Assembly: GCF_947179515.1 (NCBI RefSeq) | Contig: NC_067482.1 | Span: 72,579,811 to 72,643,810 of the forward strand | Source: Apodemus sylvaticus | Lineage: Eukaryota; Chordata; Mammalia; Rodentia; Muridae | Reading direction: 5' to 3' | DNA length: 64,000 bases | In this document: in pieces, positions 11,901-23,900 of the stretch | How positions within the stretch are numbered: position 1 is the stretch's first letter | How the letters are laid out: every line of letters begins with the position of its first letter | Notes under the pieces: generated by a model | The model's input: only the letters and a program-made list of their open reading frames with translations | Told to the model about the DNA's origin: nothing | Database searches by the model: none | Position numbers and translations under genes: made by a program

Positions 11901-14900
11901 GGGAGAGGAAAAGCCAGTTTTATTTGGCTGTGTTGAGCTAAGCCACCAAATTAGCAAAAGCTCTGCCTCCAGGATATCTGGGTTGGTTCATAGGGTACCT
12001 CCCTGCAGAGGCTGTGGGAGCAAAGGCGCCTCAGAGTGGAGTCCTATTGAAGGAACCAAGTGCTCAGCCTGTTCTTCAAGGAGCATTGCTTGGGTCCCCT
12101 GCTCTGCAGTTGTCCCTGGCTTGGCCTCCTCCACCTCCTGTTCCACCACGGGCTGCTGATCTATGGTCTTGTGTGGGGCAGCTGGGAGTGCTCATGACTT
12201 GTGCTCTAGTGCTCAGGCTGTATTCTTTAGTGAGAGCAAGTATTTGGGCTGGGGGCTCTGTGTCTTGGGCAGCCGTGCAGCTCTCTGCTTGCCGTGGCGT
12301 TCCAAGTGACTTTTCCACAGACCATTAATAAAGCAGCCAGGACTAGTTCTGGTAATAGGAGATGGAGTGACTGTTTAATCAGAAAGGACATGTCTTCTGT
12401 CCTTGGAGGTGGTTGAGTTTGGGGCTTCTCCAAGGTCTTCAGACTAATCCTTCAGGAATGTCAGTGGTTCCAGTGTCCATGCCTCATTGGGGATTAAATG
12501 AGATATCCTTAAAGTGACTTGCTGAGGGGGCTGTTAATTTTAGTATTTTAGTAAGAAGTCATAAATAGCAAGCATAGCATCCCTGGCAGGGCAAAGGCAG
12601 GACGCGTGTAGTAGGCAGTTTCCATAAATGGTCTTGGCTTCGGGGCACAGATGACTACCTAGGGATTTCCTCTTTGTAGTGATTCATCCCTGGGAAGCTA
12701 AGTGAGGCCTGTGTGTCCAGCATGTTTGCTGATCCAAGCTCTTCTTAACCTCCTGTAGCTCTCATCCTGGTCTGCTGCAGCTATCATTGGTGGGTAGTGG
12801 CTGTTGTGCGAGCTTAGTTGAGACATGTGGCTCAGGGTCGGTTTTCTTAAGTCGGAGTGGATGTCCCTTGGGCTCTGGTTGAGGACTGTCCAGGCAGCCC
12901 ATCTCTGGGTTCTGATCTTGGGGGAGGGAAGACAATGAGGTTTCTGTAGTAACCAGAGGCTGTCCTGCCATTTTTTAATGGTGCTGTCTGCCTTCCCCGG
13001 GCCTGCCACGCACACTGTTTGGACTCTTGGCCTTGGTCTGAACTGTTTATGGACAGGATTCTCTTTCCTGTAGCAGGACTGATCCTTTCTCCTGCTCAGG
13101 TGCTGTAGACTTGGGCAGAAAGAACAGCTGAAGAGCATTCAGTGGAGCTATGGGGTCAGAATCTGTGGCTGGAAAGAAGCCCGTGCCTGCACTCCCACAA
13201 CTTTCTATATGGGCTCACTGGGAGCCCAGTTAGCACATCTCTTTTTTTCTTTCCTGTTATACAGACTCCTGTCACACAGTCCCAGCTGTCCCTGTCCCTG
13301 TGAGGTGGCAGAACCTCTGGATTCAATGAGGCTTCCCAAGCCTCTCCCTCTACACTGCAGGGCTCCCTATGGGAAATGCTATTCTTAACTCTCATTTTCT
13401 TTGGCTAATGGGCTGCTGTTGGCTATTCCCTGCCACACAGGGTCTATTTCAGGAGCAGACATGTCTCTTGCCCATGTTCACTTTGGGGCCTGGCTGAGTT
13501 TCAGGAAGGAATGATGAGCTAAGGCTCTAAATGCATGTAAGCTCTGTCACTCCATTTATTCTCTGCCGGCCAGCCTTTGCTTGCCTCTTAGACCTTTGTG
13601 GTCTCTAGGGCACAGGCCCTTAAAGGTGGGGACTTTGGAGCTTGGTCACAGGCCTTATTTGAGGACCTGGACCTGGGAGTTGCCTCCAGTGTTGCCTCCC
13701 AGGATTATCCTACATCTGGCCATGCAAGTACTAGATGTTTCTGTGTCTGACCCCAGAGAGCCAGTGACAGAGCGTTTGTTAGGGACTAGAGTTGGGAACC
13801 TATTGCCTGCTTTGCTCTAATGTTCCTTTCATGGCGTGTTCCTTTCACACAGTGATGAGTTAGCACCCCTGGTCCACCCTCTGGTTTCCAGTCTTCTGCT
13901 CTCTTGGAATGAATTCTAGAGTGCTCTGACACCGTCTAAATAGAGGAGGGATCCAGAAGTGAGCTGACACATGCGGCTCCTCGGCTTGCTTTCTATGGAA
14001 CAGGCAGAGTAGGGAGACTCCATAGCTAGAGCAGAACACTGCCTCCCAAGGCTGAGGACTGCCCTGGTCCACCTTAGGCCTCGCTCTCAAACTCCCAGTT
14101 CTGATTAAAAGCCACAGCCACTGCTTGGTTTCTTTTAAAGGCATTTGTTCTTCAGAAACATCTCCAGACCTAAATAGGCCTAACGGGAGGTACCGTATAT
14201 TGCTGTCTCAGAGCCCAACAATCTAGGAAATAACAGTCTGGGGCCCAGAGGGAAGAGGATGCATCAGGAGGCCCTTGATAAGGGAGGCAGGCCTGGCTGA
14301 AGAGTGGCCTTCCCCACAGAGCAGGGAGCAGGGAGCAGGGAGCAGGGAGGAGCAGAATGCTGAGCTACCGCCGTGATGGGCTTGCCTGGGAGTCTCTCTA
14401 AGCTCTAAGTGTTCTGCGGACGATGACTTACCAGTGTTACTTTTAACATTAGTGGGGGTGGGGGAGGGAGGGCATGTGTTAGGTAGAGAGCTTGTGTGAG
14501 CTTTGTCAAGTTTGTGACAGCCCTCTCTCCCACAGGACCATAGCCGCTTTGTCAACTGTGTGCGGTTCTCTCCTGATGGGAACAGATTTGCCACAGCTAG
14601 CGCTGATGGCCAGGTAAGAGCTGGAGCAGAGAAGGGGGTGTACATAGGCAGGTGTATGGCAGTGCCCCTGTTCCCCACTTCCAGGGAGTTACCAAAACCC
14701 AGCAGACAAAAGTCTCTTATTGCATTTCAAAGAATGTTCAAGGTTCTAGCTGAACCTTGGGCAAGGGAAATGGTGGGCTAATAGCACGACACCAGCTTCT
14801 ACATAACTTATTTGTTTCTTTAAGATTTTCATTTATGATGGGAAGACAGGAGAGAAGGTGTGTGCCCTTGGAGAAAGCAAGGCCCATGACGGAGGAATTT

Positions 14901-17900
14901 ATGCCGTGAGTACGAACATGTTTCCCAAGCTACTAGCTCTGTGTTGATTGTCATCAGATTGTTTGAAGCTAGATGAATATTTGATATAAACAGCTAAGAG
15001 TTAAGCCATGGCACAGAGTTTTAAAGGTCATAGTCAGGTGGTAGGAGCAGCCAGTAACTGAGCAGGAACCATGGGGGGCTGGGCCTACCCTACCACCTCC
15101 TTCAGTTCCAGCCCTCTGATATGTGACACTGTTTGGTTGAAATAGATTAGTTGGAGTCCTGACAGCACCCATTTGCTATCCGCCTCTGGAGACAAAACCT
15201 CGAAGATTTGGGATGTCAATGTCAACTCTGTGGTCAGCACCTTCCCCATGGGCTCCAACGTTCTGGACCAGCAGCTGGGCTGCCTCTGGCAGAAGGACCA
15301 CCTTCTCAGCATCTCCCTTTCTGGATACATCAACTACCTGGACAAGAACAACCCCAGCAAGCCTCTCCGGGTCATCAAGGTAAGCCTTATTCTAGGCATG
15401 CTGTGGATAGAGAGCAGACTCCAGTGGTCTATTGTGAGAGGGGGCAAACAGGGGTGACCAAGCGGGAGAGCAGTGTCAGGTTTCCTTGGCCCTGGGAGTT
15501 TTGGCAGAAGTCAGAGTGGTGTTTTGGGGCTTTAGTAGCCTCGAGTACTGTGAGCAGTGCAGAGTTAGGATCTGGGGACTTTGGGCCACTGTTCTCTGCT
15601 GCTGGGAGTCACTGCTTCTTGAGTGACTTGGACTGCAGGATGAGAGTGGGAACATGGTGCTAGGGCAGCTATAGAGCATGGAGGGTGGGAGGAGTATGGA
15701 GGCTAAGCGGGGCAGTAAATAAATGAGGAGAAGAGCAATCCGCTGTGAGGTCCGTGGGGAGATGGCCTTGAATGGTGTAGTTTGAACGACCTTGGGGTTC
15801 ACAGTGTAGAGGACAGGAGCAGATGAAGTTAGACAAGCTGCCAAGACCCCAATGAAAGCCCAAAAGGCCACCCTTGACAGACCATAACTTGAGGTCTAAA
15901 ACCATCCCTGGGGCTAACTCAAGCCAGTGCTTCAGGCCATGCTGTGCTTCCCTGGCTCTGTCAGACTCTTTGGCCTCTTAGAGACACTTTGGCCTCTTAG
16001 GATACCTGTAGCCACATGGTCAGAACAGCTCCCAGGATCAACTTTGCCATATCTTTAGGCAGTTTCCAGGGTCTTTTAATGACAGCCATGACCATGGCGA
16101 AAAGCAAGTTGGAGAAGAAAGGGTTTCTTTGGCTTACAATTCCATATTGATGTTAATCATCAAAGGAAGTCAGGACAGGGACTCAAACAGGGCAATAACC
16201 TAGAGCCAGGAGCTGATGCAGAGGCCATGGAAGGTGCTACTTATTGGCTGGCTTAGTCGGCTTCTCTCACCCAGCACCACCAGCCTAGCAACAGACAGTA
16301 CAGCCCACAGTGCGCTGACCCCTTCCTGAATAATGACTAAGAAATGCCTTTCATCCCAGTCTTGCAGACGCATTTTCTTGATTGAGGTTCTCCTCTTAGA
16401 TGACTTTAGCTTGTGTCAAGTTGACATAGAACCATCCAACACACAAGCTCCATGCCTCAATTCCCATCCTGGTTGTTGAGAATTTCCAGAGCTTGTGTTT
16501 TAAGTGAAACCCCTGGCCTGGCCCAGCCCTTCTCTTACTAGTGCAGCCTGCTACTCAGAGGGCTGAAGCATTCAGGGTGACACACTGACACCCATTCTGT
16601 AGGTGAGATTGTACAGAAGCAAGAGGCCTCCTGACCTCCCAGAACCATGGTAACTTGGCATAGGCCCTGGGAATAGACTTGAGAGCCCCTCTATTGTTGG
16701 GTCCCAGGGCATAGCTGTGTGTGCAACGGACGACAAAACATGGCTACCACTGGAGCTGTGAAGTTGTATTGTGGCTCCAGTTTTAATGGTGAGAAGTCAG
16801 GCAGACCTAGTTCCCTACCAGTGCCTTGCCCAGAAGAGCAGTTTCTGGTGGGCGCCTCCTTGGCATCTTGGCCTGACTAACTGCTGTGGGCTAACCTTCT
16901 GCCATTCTCAGAGTCCTGCTAATGCTCCTTGGCTAGGCCGTCTCTAAGGTTATCATTGTCTTTTAAGTTCTCAGAGAAACCTACATCTCAGCCTCTCTGT
17001 GTAGCTGTATGGATCATGCTAGGTGGCAGCTGCCGTTGTCAGGCTACAGAGAACACAAGCTGTTCTAGTGAACAGACATTTGAGACTGGAATGGGATTCC
17101 TAGGTGTCAACCTGGAGACTTATGTGCTTGGTCTTCTTCCCTGGGAGCTTTATAGCAAAGGGATAACTGCTGGCTGCCCCGAAGGACTCAGTCAAGGTGT
17201 CTGGAGCTGGCCTTTGTGGTGCTCTCTCTAGCCTATGTTTCTCAAGCTTAAGGGTACATAAGAATTTTTCGAGAAGACTAACTTTTTAAACAATTCTGCC
17301 CCAGAGAGGACTAGACATTGCAGTGAGGACTGAAATCTTAAATTGCTCTTAAATTGCCATAGGCAACAAGTCCCCCTGAAATCTTGCTAAGTACAGGTTT
17401 TCATTCAGTAGGCCAGGCAGTATGCTTGGTGCCTGTGAGGCCCATGCTGGGTTGAACAGAAGACAACTTGGGCTCATGTCTTTTAAGAAGTTATTCAGTG
17501 TGTTCCACCAAGGACTGTCACTGTTTCCTGAGGGTAAATGCCATATTGTGGCAACAAAGGAGACCCATGGAATCCCTGAGACAAGATGCAAGGAGGAGGT
17601 CCCATGAAGCAGACCTGATAGCCGTCAAGGGTTCTGGAAAATAGAGAGGGTGGTGGGGACTCAGGGAGAAGGAAAAGTTAGAGGACACTTGAGTGCTATA
17701 TGAGCCAGTTACACAAAGTCTGTATACAGCAGGAGCTCCTGCTTCATCAGTAGTGAGGGATCCTAGGAAAAATAAGTACCAAGGAGGACCCGACCCAGCT
17801 GATGTGCGCATGGAAACCAGCAGGGGCCGAGTTTTCCTCCCTAGGTGCCTTAGGTCCTCGAGTGCTAGGCTTTGATGTCACCTTGTTCTTCGCCCAGGTA

Positions 17901-20900
17901 GGTTGTAGATATTGAGGGAAGCAGCATTTGGTGGTTTGTCAGATCAGCTGACTGGCACGTGGATGACTGATAGTGAGTGGCTCGGACTTACTTGTGGGCA
18001 GTGTTTGTGCTGCAGTCCAAGCACAGCGCAGCCTGTGAGTGCATGCTGCCTCAGCTCAACCCATCCTGTTGTCTCTCTCTCAGGGTCACAGTAAATCCAT
18101 CCAGTGTCTGACAGTGCACAGAAATGGTGGCAAGTCCTACATCTATTCTGGGAGCCATGATGGACATATCAATATCCTTTGACTGAGGTTGGCACAGGCA
18201 CTGGAGAGAGAGAGAACTTTTCCATTCCCATGTTGCTGGAGGCCAGGCCAGCCAGATGGCTCTAGCCCCGGCTACACTCACTAAGCAGTCTGCTCATCTG
18301 TCTGCACCAGGTGCCTTGACCTCTTCAGGGCTTGGGCAGAAGGCCTTGGCCCTCTTTCTGCTCAAACTAGTACGGTGCCTGTCTCGGCACCTGAGCTCCT
18401 TAATGAAGGTGCATTGCTGTGTCAAGTTCTGTCACTGGCAGTGACATCATTGAGTCTTAGGATTCAGGACGTACAGACCCTCAGCAGAGGCACTGTACTT
18501 TAAACATGGGGAAACTGAAGCCCAGAGAAGTAAGGTGATTCTCCCAAAACCACATGGCCTCTTAACAACAGAACTGAAACCAGAACTCAGGAGGGAGAGG
18601 GTTCTCTGTGCCCCGCGTTCCCAGGCATTTAGGAATTCTTAGGAGGTATGTAACCATTAGAGGCGTGCGTGATGTGCCTGTGCTCTCTCACTTGTTTTGG
18701 GCACTCACTGTGAAGCTGACTTTGCATGACGACCTCTTCTTCCTCACATGTTGCTGGCTTCCTGGAAGAGGCTGTCTTAATATCCTCACAGCATGTCTCC
18801 TGAACCTGCTTTGTCTCAGGTTTTCACAAGACCCAGGAAGATCCGCCAACCTAAAAAGGTTGGATAACACACCCTCTATCACTAGGCAAGGGAAAGCTGG
18901 TAGCCAAGCAGTCGACTGGCCCAGTCTGCCCTGTAGTTGTAACCAGGCCCTTGGCACCACCTCTGTCCCTTATGTACTTATTACAATCACATTTGAACCT
19001 TTAGTGCCCATGTCTAGATTTCTATCCCTCCAGTTCCTGTATACCGACTCTCCCATGGAAATGATGGTGACCACTTGAAAGGAGATTCTCTTTGGTTGTA
19101 TACTTTAGCCACACTATATCCCGGTGCACCTGAGGCTCAGCATCCACACACCACCTCTGTAAGATGGGCCTCCTCCACCCCCGGGGTGGTGCCCAGGAGC
19201 ACCTGGGCAGTAGTTACTTGAGCACTGGGGCATAGCCAGTTTACCTGTGGGTAGTCTTAGCCTCAGTTACTGACATAGGAAATACAAAAGGAGTATTTGG
19301 CTCACAATCAGTGGGCAGCGACACATGAACCATGCTGTTGTCTGAACATGGTGCTCTCTGGTCACTGTAGAAAGCCCACCTCACAGAGGCTGCTCCAATA
19401 GTCAGTGATGCTAGCTAGAGTGCACCGCACATTCTGGAATTGTCGTAGGCAAAAGTGTTTTGTCCTTGTTTTTGTCTCTAGAGAATTTATATAGAGATAC
19501 CTACCTTGGGCTGGTGAGATGGCTCGGTGAGTAATAGCACTGACTGCTCTTCCAAAGGTCCTGAGTTCAAATCCCAGCAACCACATGGTATCTCACAACC
19601 ATCCATAATGAGATCTGATGCCCTCTTCTGGTGTGTCTGAAGACAGCTACAGTGAACTTAATATATAATAATAAATCTTTTTTAAAAAAGAGAGAGAAAG
19701 AGACCTACCTTGGCAGTGAGATCCGAGTCTAAACCCGCATCCATTTGTTTCACGTGTACCCTACAGTTCAGAGATTATAATACTGTGTACAGCGTTTCTT
19801 GTGTACCCGTGTTCAGACGGCAACTGCCGCATGTCATAGCACTGTCTGACCTACCGTGGCGTTGTATCGCTATTCAGAAACTGCGATTTTGGACTGTTGC
19901 ACATTAGGCATGTTAGCTGTCATGGCCATCATAGACCAGTCTTCCTATCCAGTTCATTGACTTTGCATGCATTCTTAAAACAAAGTTGTGCTATTTATTG
20001 CCTTGGTCCCTTGGCTAGTAGCCAGGCTGACACTGTCTCACACTGCCTCAGCTCACTGAGAGCCCATGCTTGGCCATCCATGAGAATGCCTCCTGTCCTT
20101 TCTGCAGTATCTTCAGCCTGTGTGAAGGGCGGCCATGGCTCCCTAGGGCTGTAGGCACCGCCATCTTGACGTCTGCTTTCTCCTTAATCACACCCCACAT
20201 TACTGGGATTCAGAGACAGGAGAGAATGACTCCTTCTCTGGAAAAGGCCACACAAATCAGGTGTCCAGGATGACTGTGGACGAGTCTGGGCAGTTGGTCA
20301 GCTGCAGCATGGATGACACAGTGCGGTACACCAGCCTCACACTGAAGGACTACAGGTAAGTCCTGCCCAAGGAAGCCAGCCGTGGGTCTAGAGGCCCAGA
20401 AGGAGCCACAGGTTCCTGTAAAGGTTCCAGGACAAGGGTGGTCCCTGCCTGCCCTCTCTCTTTGTTTTGTATATCATTCAGATACTAAGCCTAGCATGTT
20501 GAACAACTGGGCCTTGATAACTAGGTTCACAGATGTAGACCTGCCCCAAAGCAGACTACAGCCCCATGAGTCATTAGTAACAGTGGAGCTTAGGTTGTTT
20601 AAAAAAAAAAAGTCAAGTGATGCTAAAAGACACGGCATGCTAGGTGCTGGGTATGAGGATCAACCTCCTGTTGGGTGTAAGTGGGTATGTGACACTGACT
20701 CAGAGGTAGCCATCCACAGTGATGGTAGCTAAGAGCAGGCAAGAGAGCTAGATGGGATTCTCCAAGTCATTGGCTCAGAAGCAGACTCACCAACCTTCAA
20801 AAGACCTACCCACTACACTGACAACATACACACCTCATCCCACTCCCCCCATGCCCATCCATCATGTAGTCCTGATGACTCCAATCATGGCCTTTCTTGA

Positions 20901-23900
20901 CTCAAATTCTGCTAGGAATGTATCTGGCCTGGAGAATCCTGGGGGACTTATGAGCCTCTAACCCCAGACATGAGCCTGGCTGGCAGCAGTGGCCACTGAT
21001 CATCTGAGAATAAAGGCACCCCAGAACCCAGGGCTCCCAGTAGCACCATGGCATTGTATCAGTACTCAGAAGCTGTGACATCACTTGTGAAAGTTGTCTA
21101 GTTTTCAGCCTGTAGCTGCAAGGGTCAGGAGAACCTGGGTACTCTGGAGGCCAGCCATGGCTTAGCCCAGTTCTGTGGAAGCTTGCTTGTTAACATTTTC
21201 AAGAAAGATTTGGCTATAAATTAGTCTAGATGAGTTTTGATAACATTCATCTAATATAAGGGGGGAACTGGGGTCTTCATTAAAGGTATTGGAGTTCCAG
21301 TTCCCCTCTCAGAAAGAGCAACTATGACCTTCAGAAGGACCCTCAGTCCTGTATGTTTCTAGAAATTTGCAGTCTTGGGCCTGCCGATTGGTGGGAGATG
21401 CTATGGCTGCATTTAGCTTAGGGGACAGGAAGAGGCTGCCCAGCTCCTCTGACCTCTACTTCTTGTTGCCACCTTTTTCCTACTCTGGTCTCCCTTCATG
21501 ATAAAAAGACCTCAGTGCCCTCTTGTGCCCTTCTTCAGAAGAGGTTACAGTAGGATTTTCCTCTCCGAGTAGCTAGGAGTACAGTTTCTGCAATGTGTGT
21601 ATTGATGCCACACTGAGGTACTTGAATGTGGAAGTAACCTGCCCTCCCCCGCTCCCAACAGTGGACAAGGCGTTGTGAAGCTGGATGTTCAACCAAAGTG
21701 TGTAGCTGTTGGCCCTGGAGGATATACTGTGGTCGTGTGTATTGGACAGGTATGGTTAGCTACGTTTTGTCCAGAAGTATTGGGATATGAGATGTAATAG
21801 TTTCTGGATTCCACCCATGTCCTGATTTCCTTTTTCTGATACTATGATAAAACAGACCAAAACTAATCTGGGGAGGAAAAGTTTATTTGGCTTTTAATCT
21901 ACATCCTAATTCATGATTGAGAACCAGCAGGGCAAAACCCTTAAGGAACCTCTTACTGGTCTGTTACAGGCTTCTGCTCTGTTATCTTTCTCACCTATCT
22001 CGGAACTGCCTGCCTGGGGATGGTACTACCCACAATGAATTCCCAGTCAATTAGCAGACAAGACAGTGCCCCACAGGCCAATCCAACTAAAGCAATTTTT
22101 CAGTTGAGGTTCTGTCTTCCAGGTGACTCTTAAGTTATGTCAAGTTGACAGTACCTGCCAGTGTTTTGTACTGCAGGCTCATTTGGCTGTGCCTGTGGCT
22201 TCTCAAGAGTCCCTGTGCTGTTAGGCATAGTACTGTCTCCTAAATTGAAGCACAGAAAAAGGGCAGAGCTGGTCTCTTAAGCATCCAACCAAACTGTAAA
22301 CCCATCTGTCCATAAGGGTCTGAGGCACACTCAGCTGTGTGGTTTCATCGTTATCCTTATCTTAGCCCTTCCCTGGTGGAGCTGTGTGATTGGAATCACT
22401 TCTTCACCCTCTCTGAACACTTTGAGTTCTCCCTTAACAGAAGCTCAGGCTGGTCATGAAGACATAGTTGTCCTACTCCTTGCACAGCTTAGCTATTGAA
22501 TGACACTGTCACCTGAGGATAAGGTGAAGCCCAGGCCACGTTAGCTTGTAACTCTTGAGTCCCTGTATCCCTTTTCCTCTAGAGTAGTTAGAACAGAGCC
22601 CTCGGCTCACATCTGTGCCTGACCTACTTTATGCAGAATTCTGCATCACCATGTCATCTCTGCAAACCCAAGCATCCCATCATGTGGTTAGGGCCAGCAG
22701 CTGACCAGTGGTTCCTGTTGGCATGAGAGACAGACCGTGCTGAAGAAAGAGCCATTTAGGATGTGCCCACCCCTCCCTGAAAAGAGAGTGGATTCTGTGT
22801 CCCAGATAATCAGATGTTCTGCCAAATAATTACTACACTCAATCCGGGCCAGCCACAGGCACAAAAAGGGCTGTACTGCATGCAGTGCCATGGGCGAGGC
22901 TGCTTCTCTGTGGCAGATCTGCCAGCCTTGTGTCAGCACCTGGCCCTGGGGGACAGTGCGTGGGGACTTAGGGCTTTTTCTGTGGCAAGGCCTCAGACAC
23001 ATACCTTGTCCTGAGCTCCACTTCCTTCAACTGAGGTTATGTGACGGAGCTGACCCTGTCCTTGAGGCTGATCTGAAGGATTAGCCACGGTGGGTGAAAG
23101 CAGGAACGCAAACCATCTGCCATTCAGAAGGTATGGCATTTCCTCTACAGTGTCCTAGCAGGTCAGGGCCCCAGCTCCCAGACAGAAGGGTTTCTCTGCA
23201 TGTGTATGCACCATGTTACCTGCTGTTTGTCCAGGACAAGCTAAGGTCTGTGTGTGACTTTGACTCCTAATAATTATCAGGTAGCTTAGTCAAGATCAGT
23301 CCACCACATTTTTCTAGAGCCCTGACAGCAAACACATGGAAGTATCTGTCACTCAAGCAAACGTGGCTGGCCCCAGCATGGCTGAGTGTGGTGTAGCCAC
23401 CTACACACACACAGCACACATGGTAGGACTTGCATGGGACAGCAGTAGTCTTTGCAGACCTCATGTTGACCCGTTAAGCTCTTTTGCCCAGCCCCTCTTC
23501 CTCCTGCATCTGGGATTGCTCCGTTCCCTCAGGGCTCTACCACTGACCTAAGGACTGGAGAGAGAGACTTAGTGCTAGGTGCCCAGTAACCTTTATCATG
23601 GATACTACACTGTCCCTAGGCTGAACAAACCCTTTACTATGCAGCATGGCTGTTTCTTGTGATGTAGAGCTACAGTCGGAATCCTCGGAGTCAGGCTACT
23701 ACTAATCCCCTGATGGCTAAGAGCCAAGTCCTTTCCTGCCGATCCTGCCCTTTGTCCTTCAGAGGCCAGCACCTCACATGGTTCCACCACTAACAGTAAC
23801 ATAGTCCTGAGGGGAGGGCGGTAATGCCTCCATCAAAATATTAAGACTGACCCTGGGTGTGACTTAGAGCCAAGAGCCACGAACTAGAACTCGATTTTCC

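Larger units (their letters stand above)
18172..20198 (+). other. Wdr1: Wdr1 intron 9, U12-type AT-AC intron
   Basis: Begins with the consensus U12 5' splice site ATATCCTTT (18172-18180). It has a U12 branch-site match TCCTTAAT (20181-20188) and ends CCCCAC (AC at 20197-20198). The likely branch A at 20187 is 11 bases from the intron end, within the usual U12 range. Joining 18171 to 20199 restores AAT TAC TGG (Asn-Tyr-Trp) as expected for AIP1. The intron holds a MIR-like piece (18490-18585) and a full B2 (19510-19702). Confidence 0.95.

Noticed and set aside
15208..15663. 151-codon frame overlapping exon 8
   Set aside because: It is an out-of-frame shadow of the Wdr1 exon and runs into intron 8.
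18256..18444. Possible extra Wdr1 exon after exon 9
   Set aside because: No splice sites in frame and no AIP1 similarity. The U12 junction already explains the missing residues.
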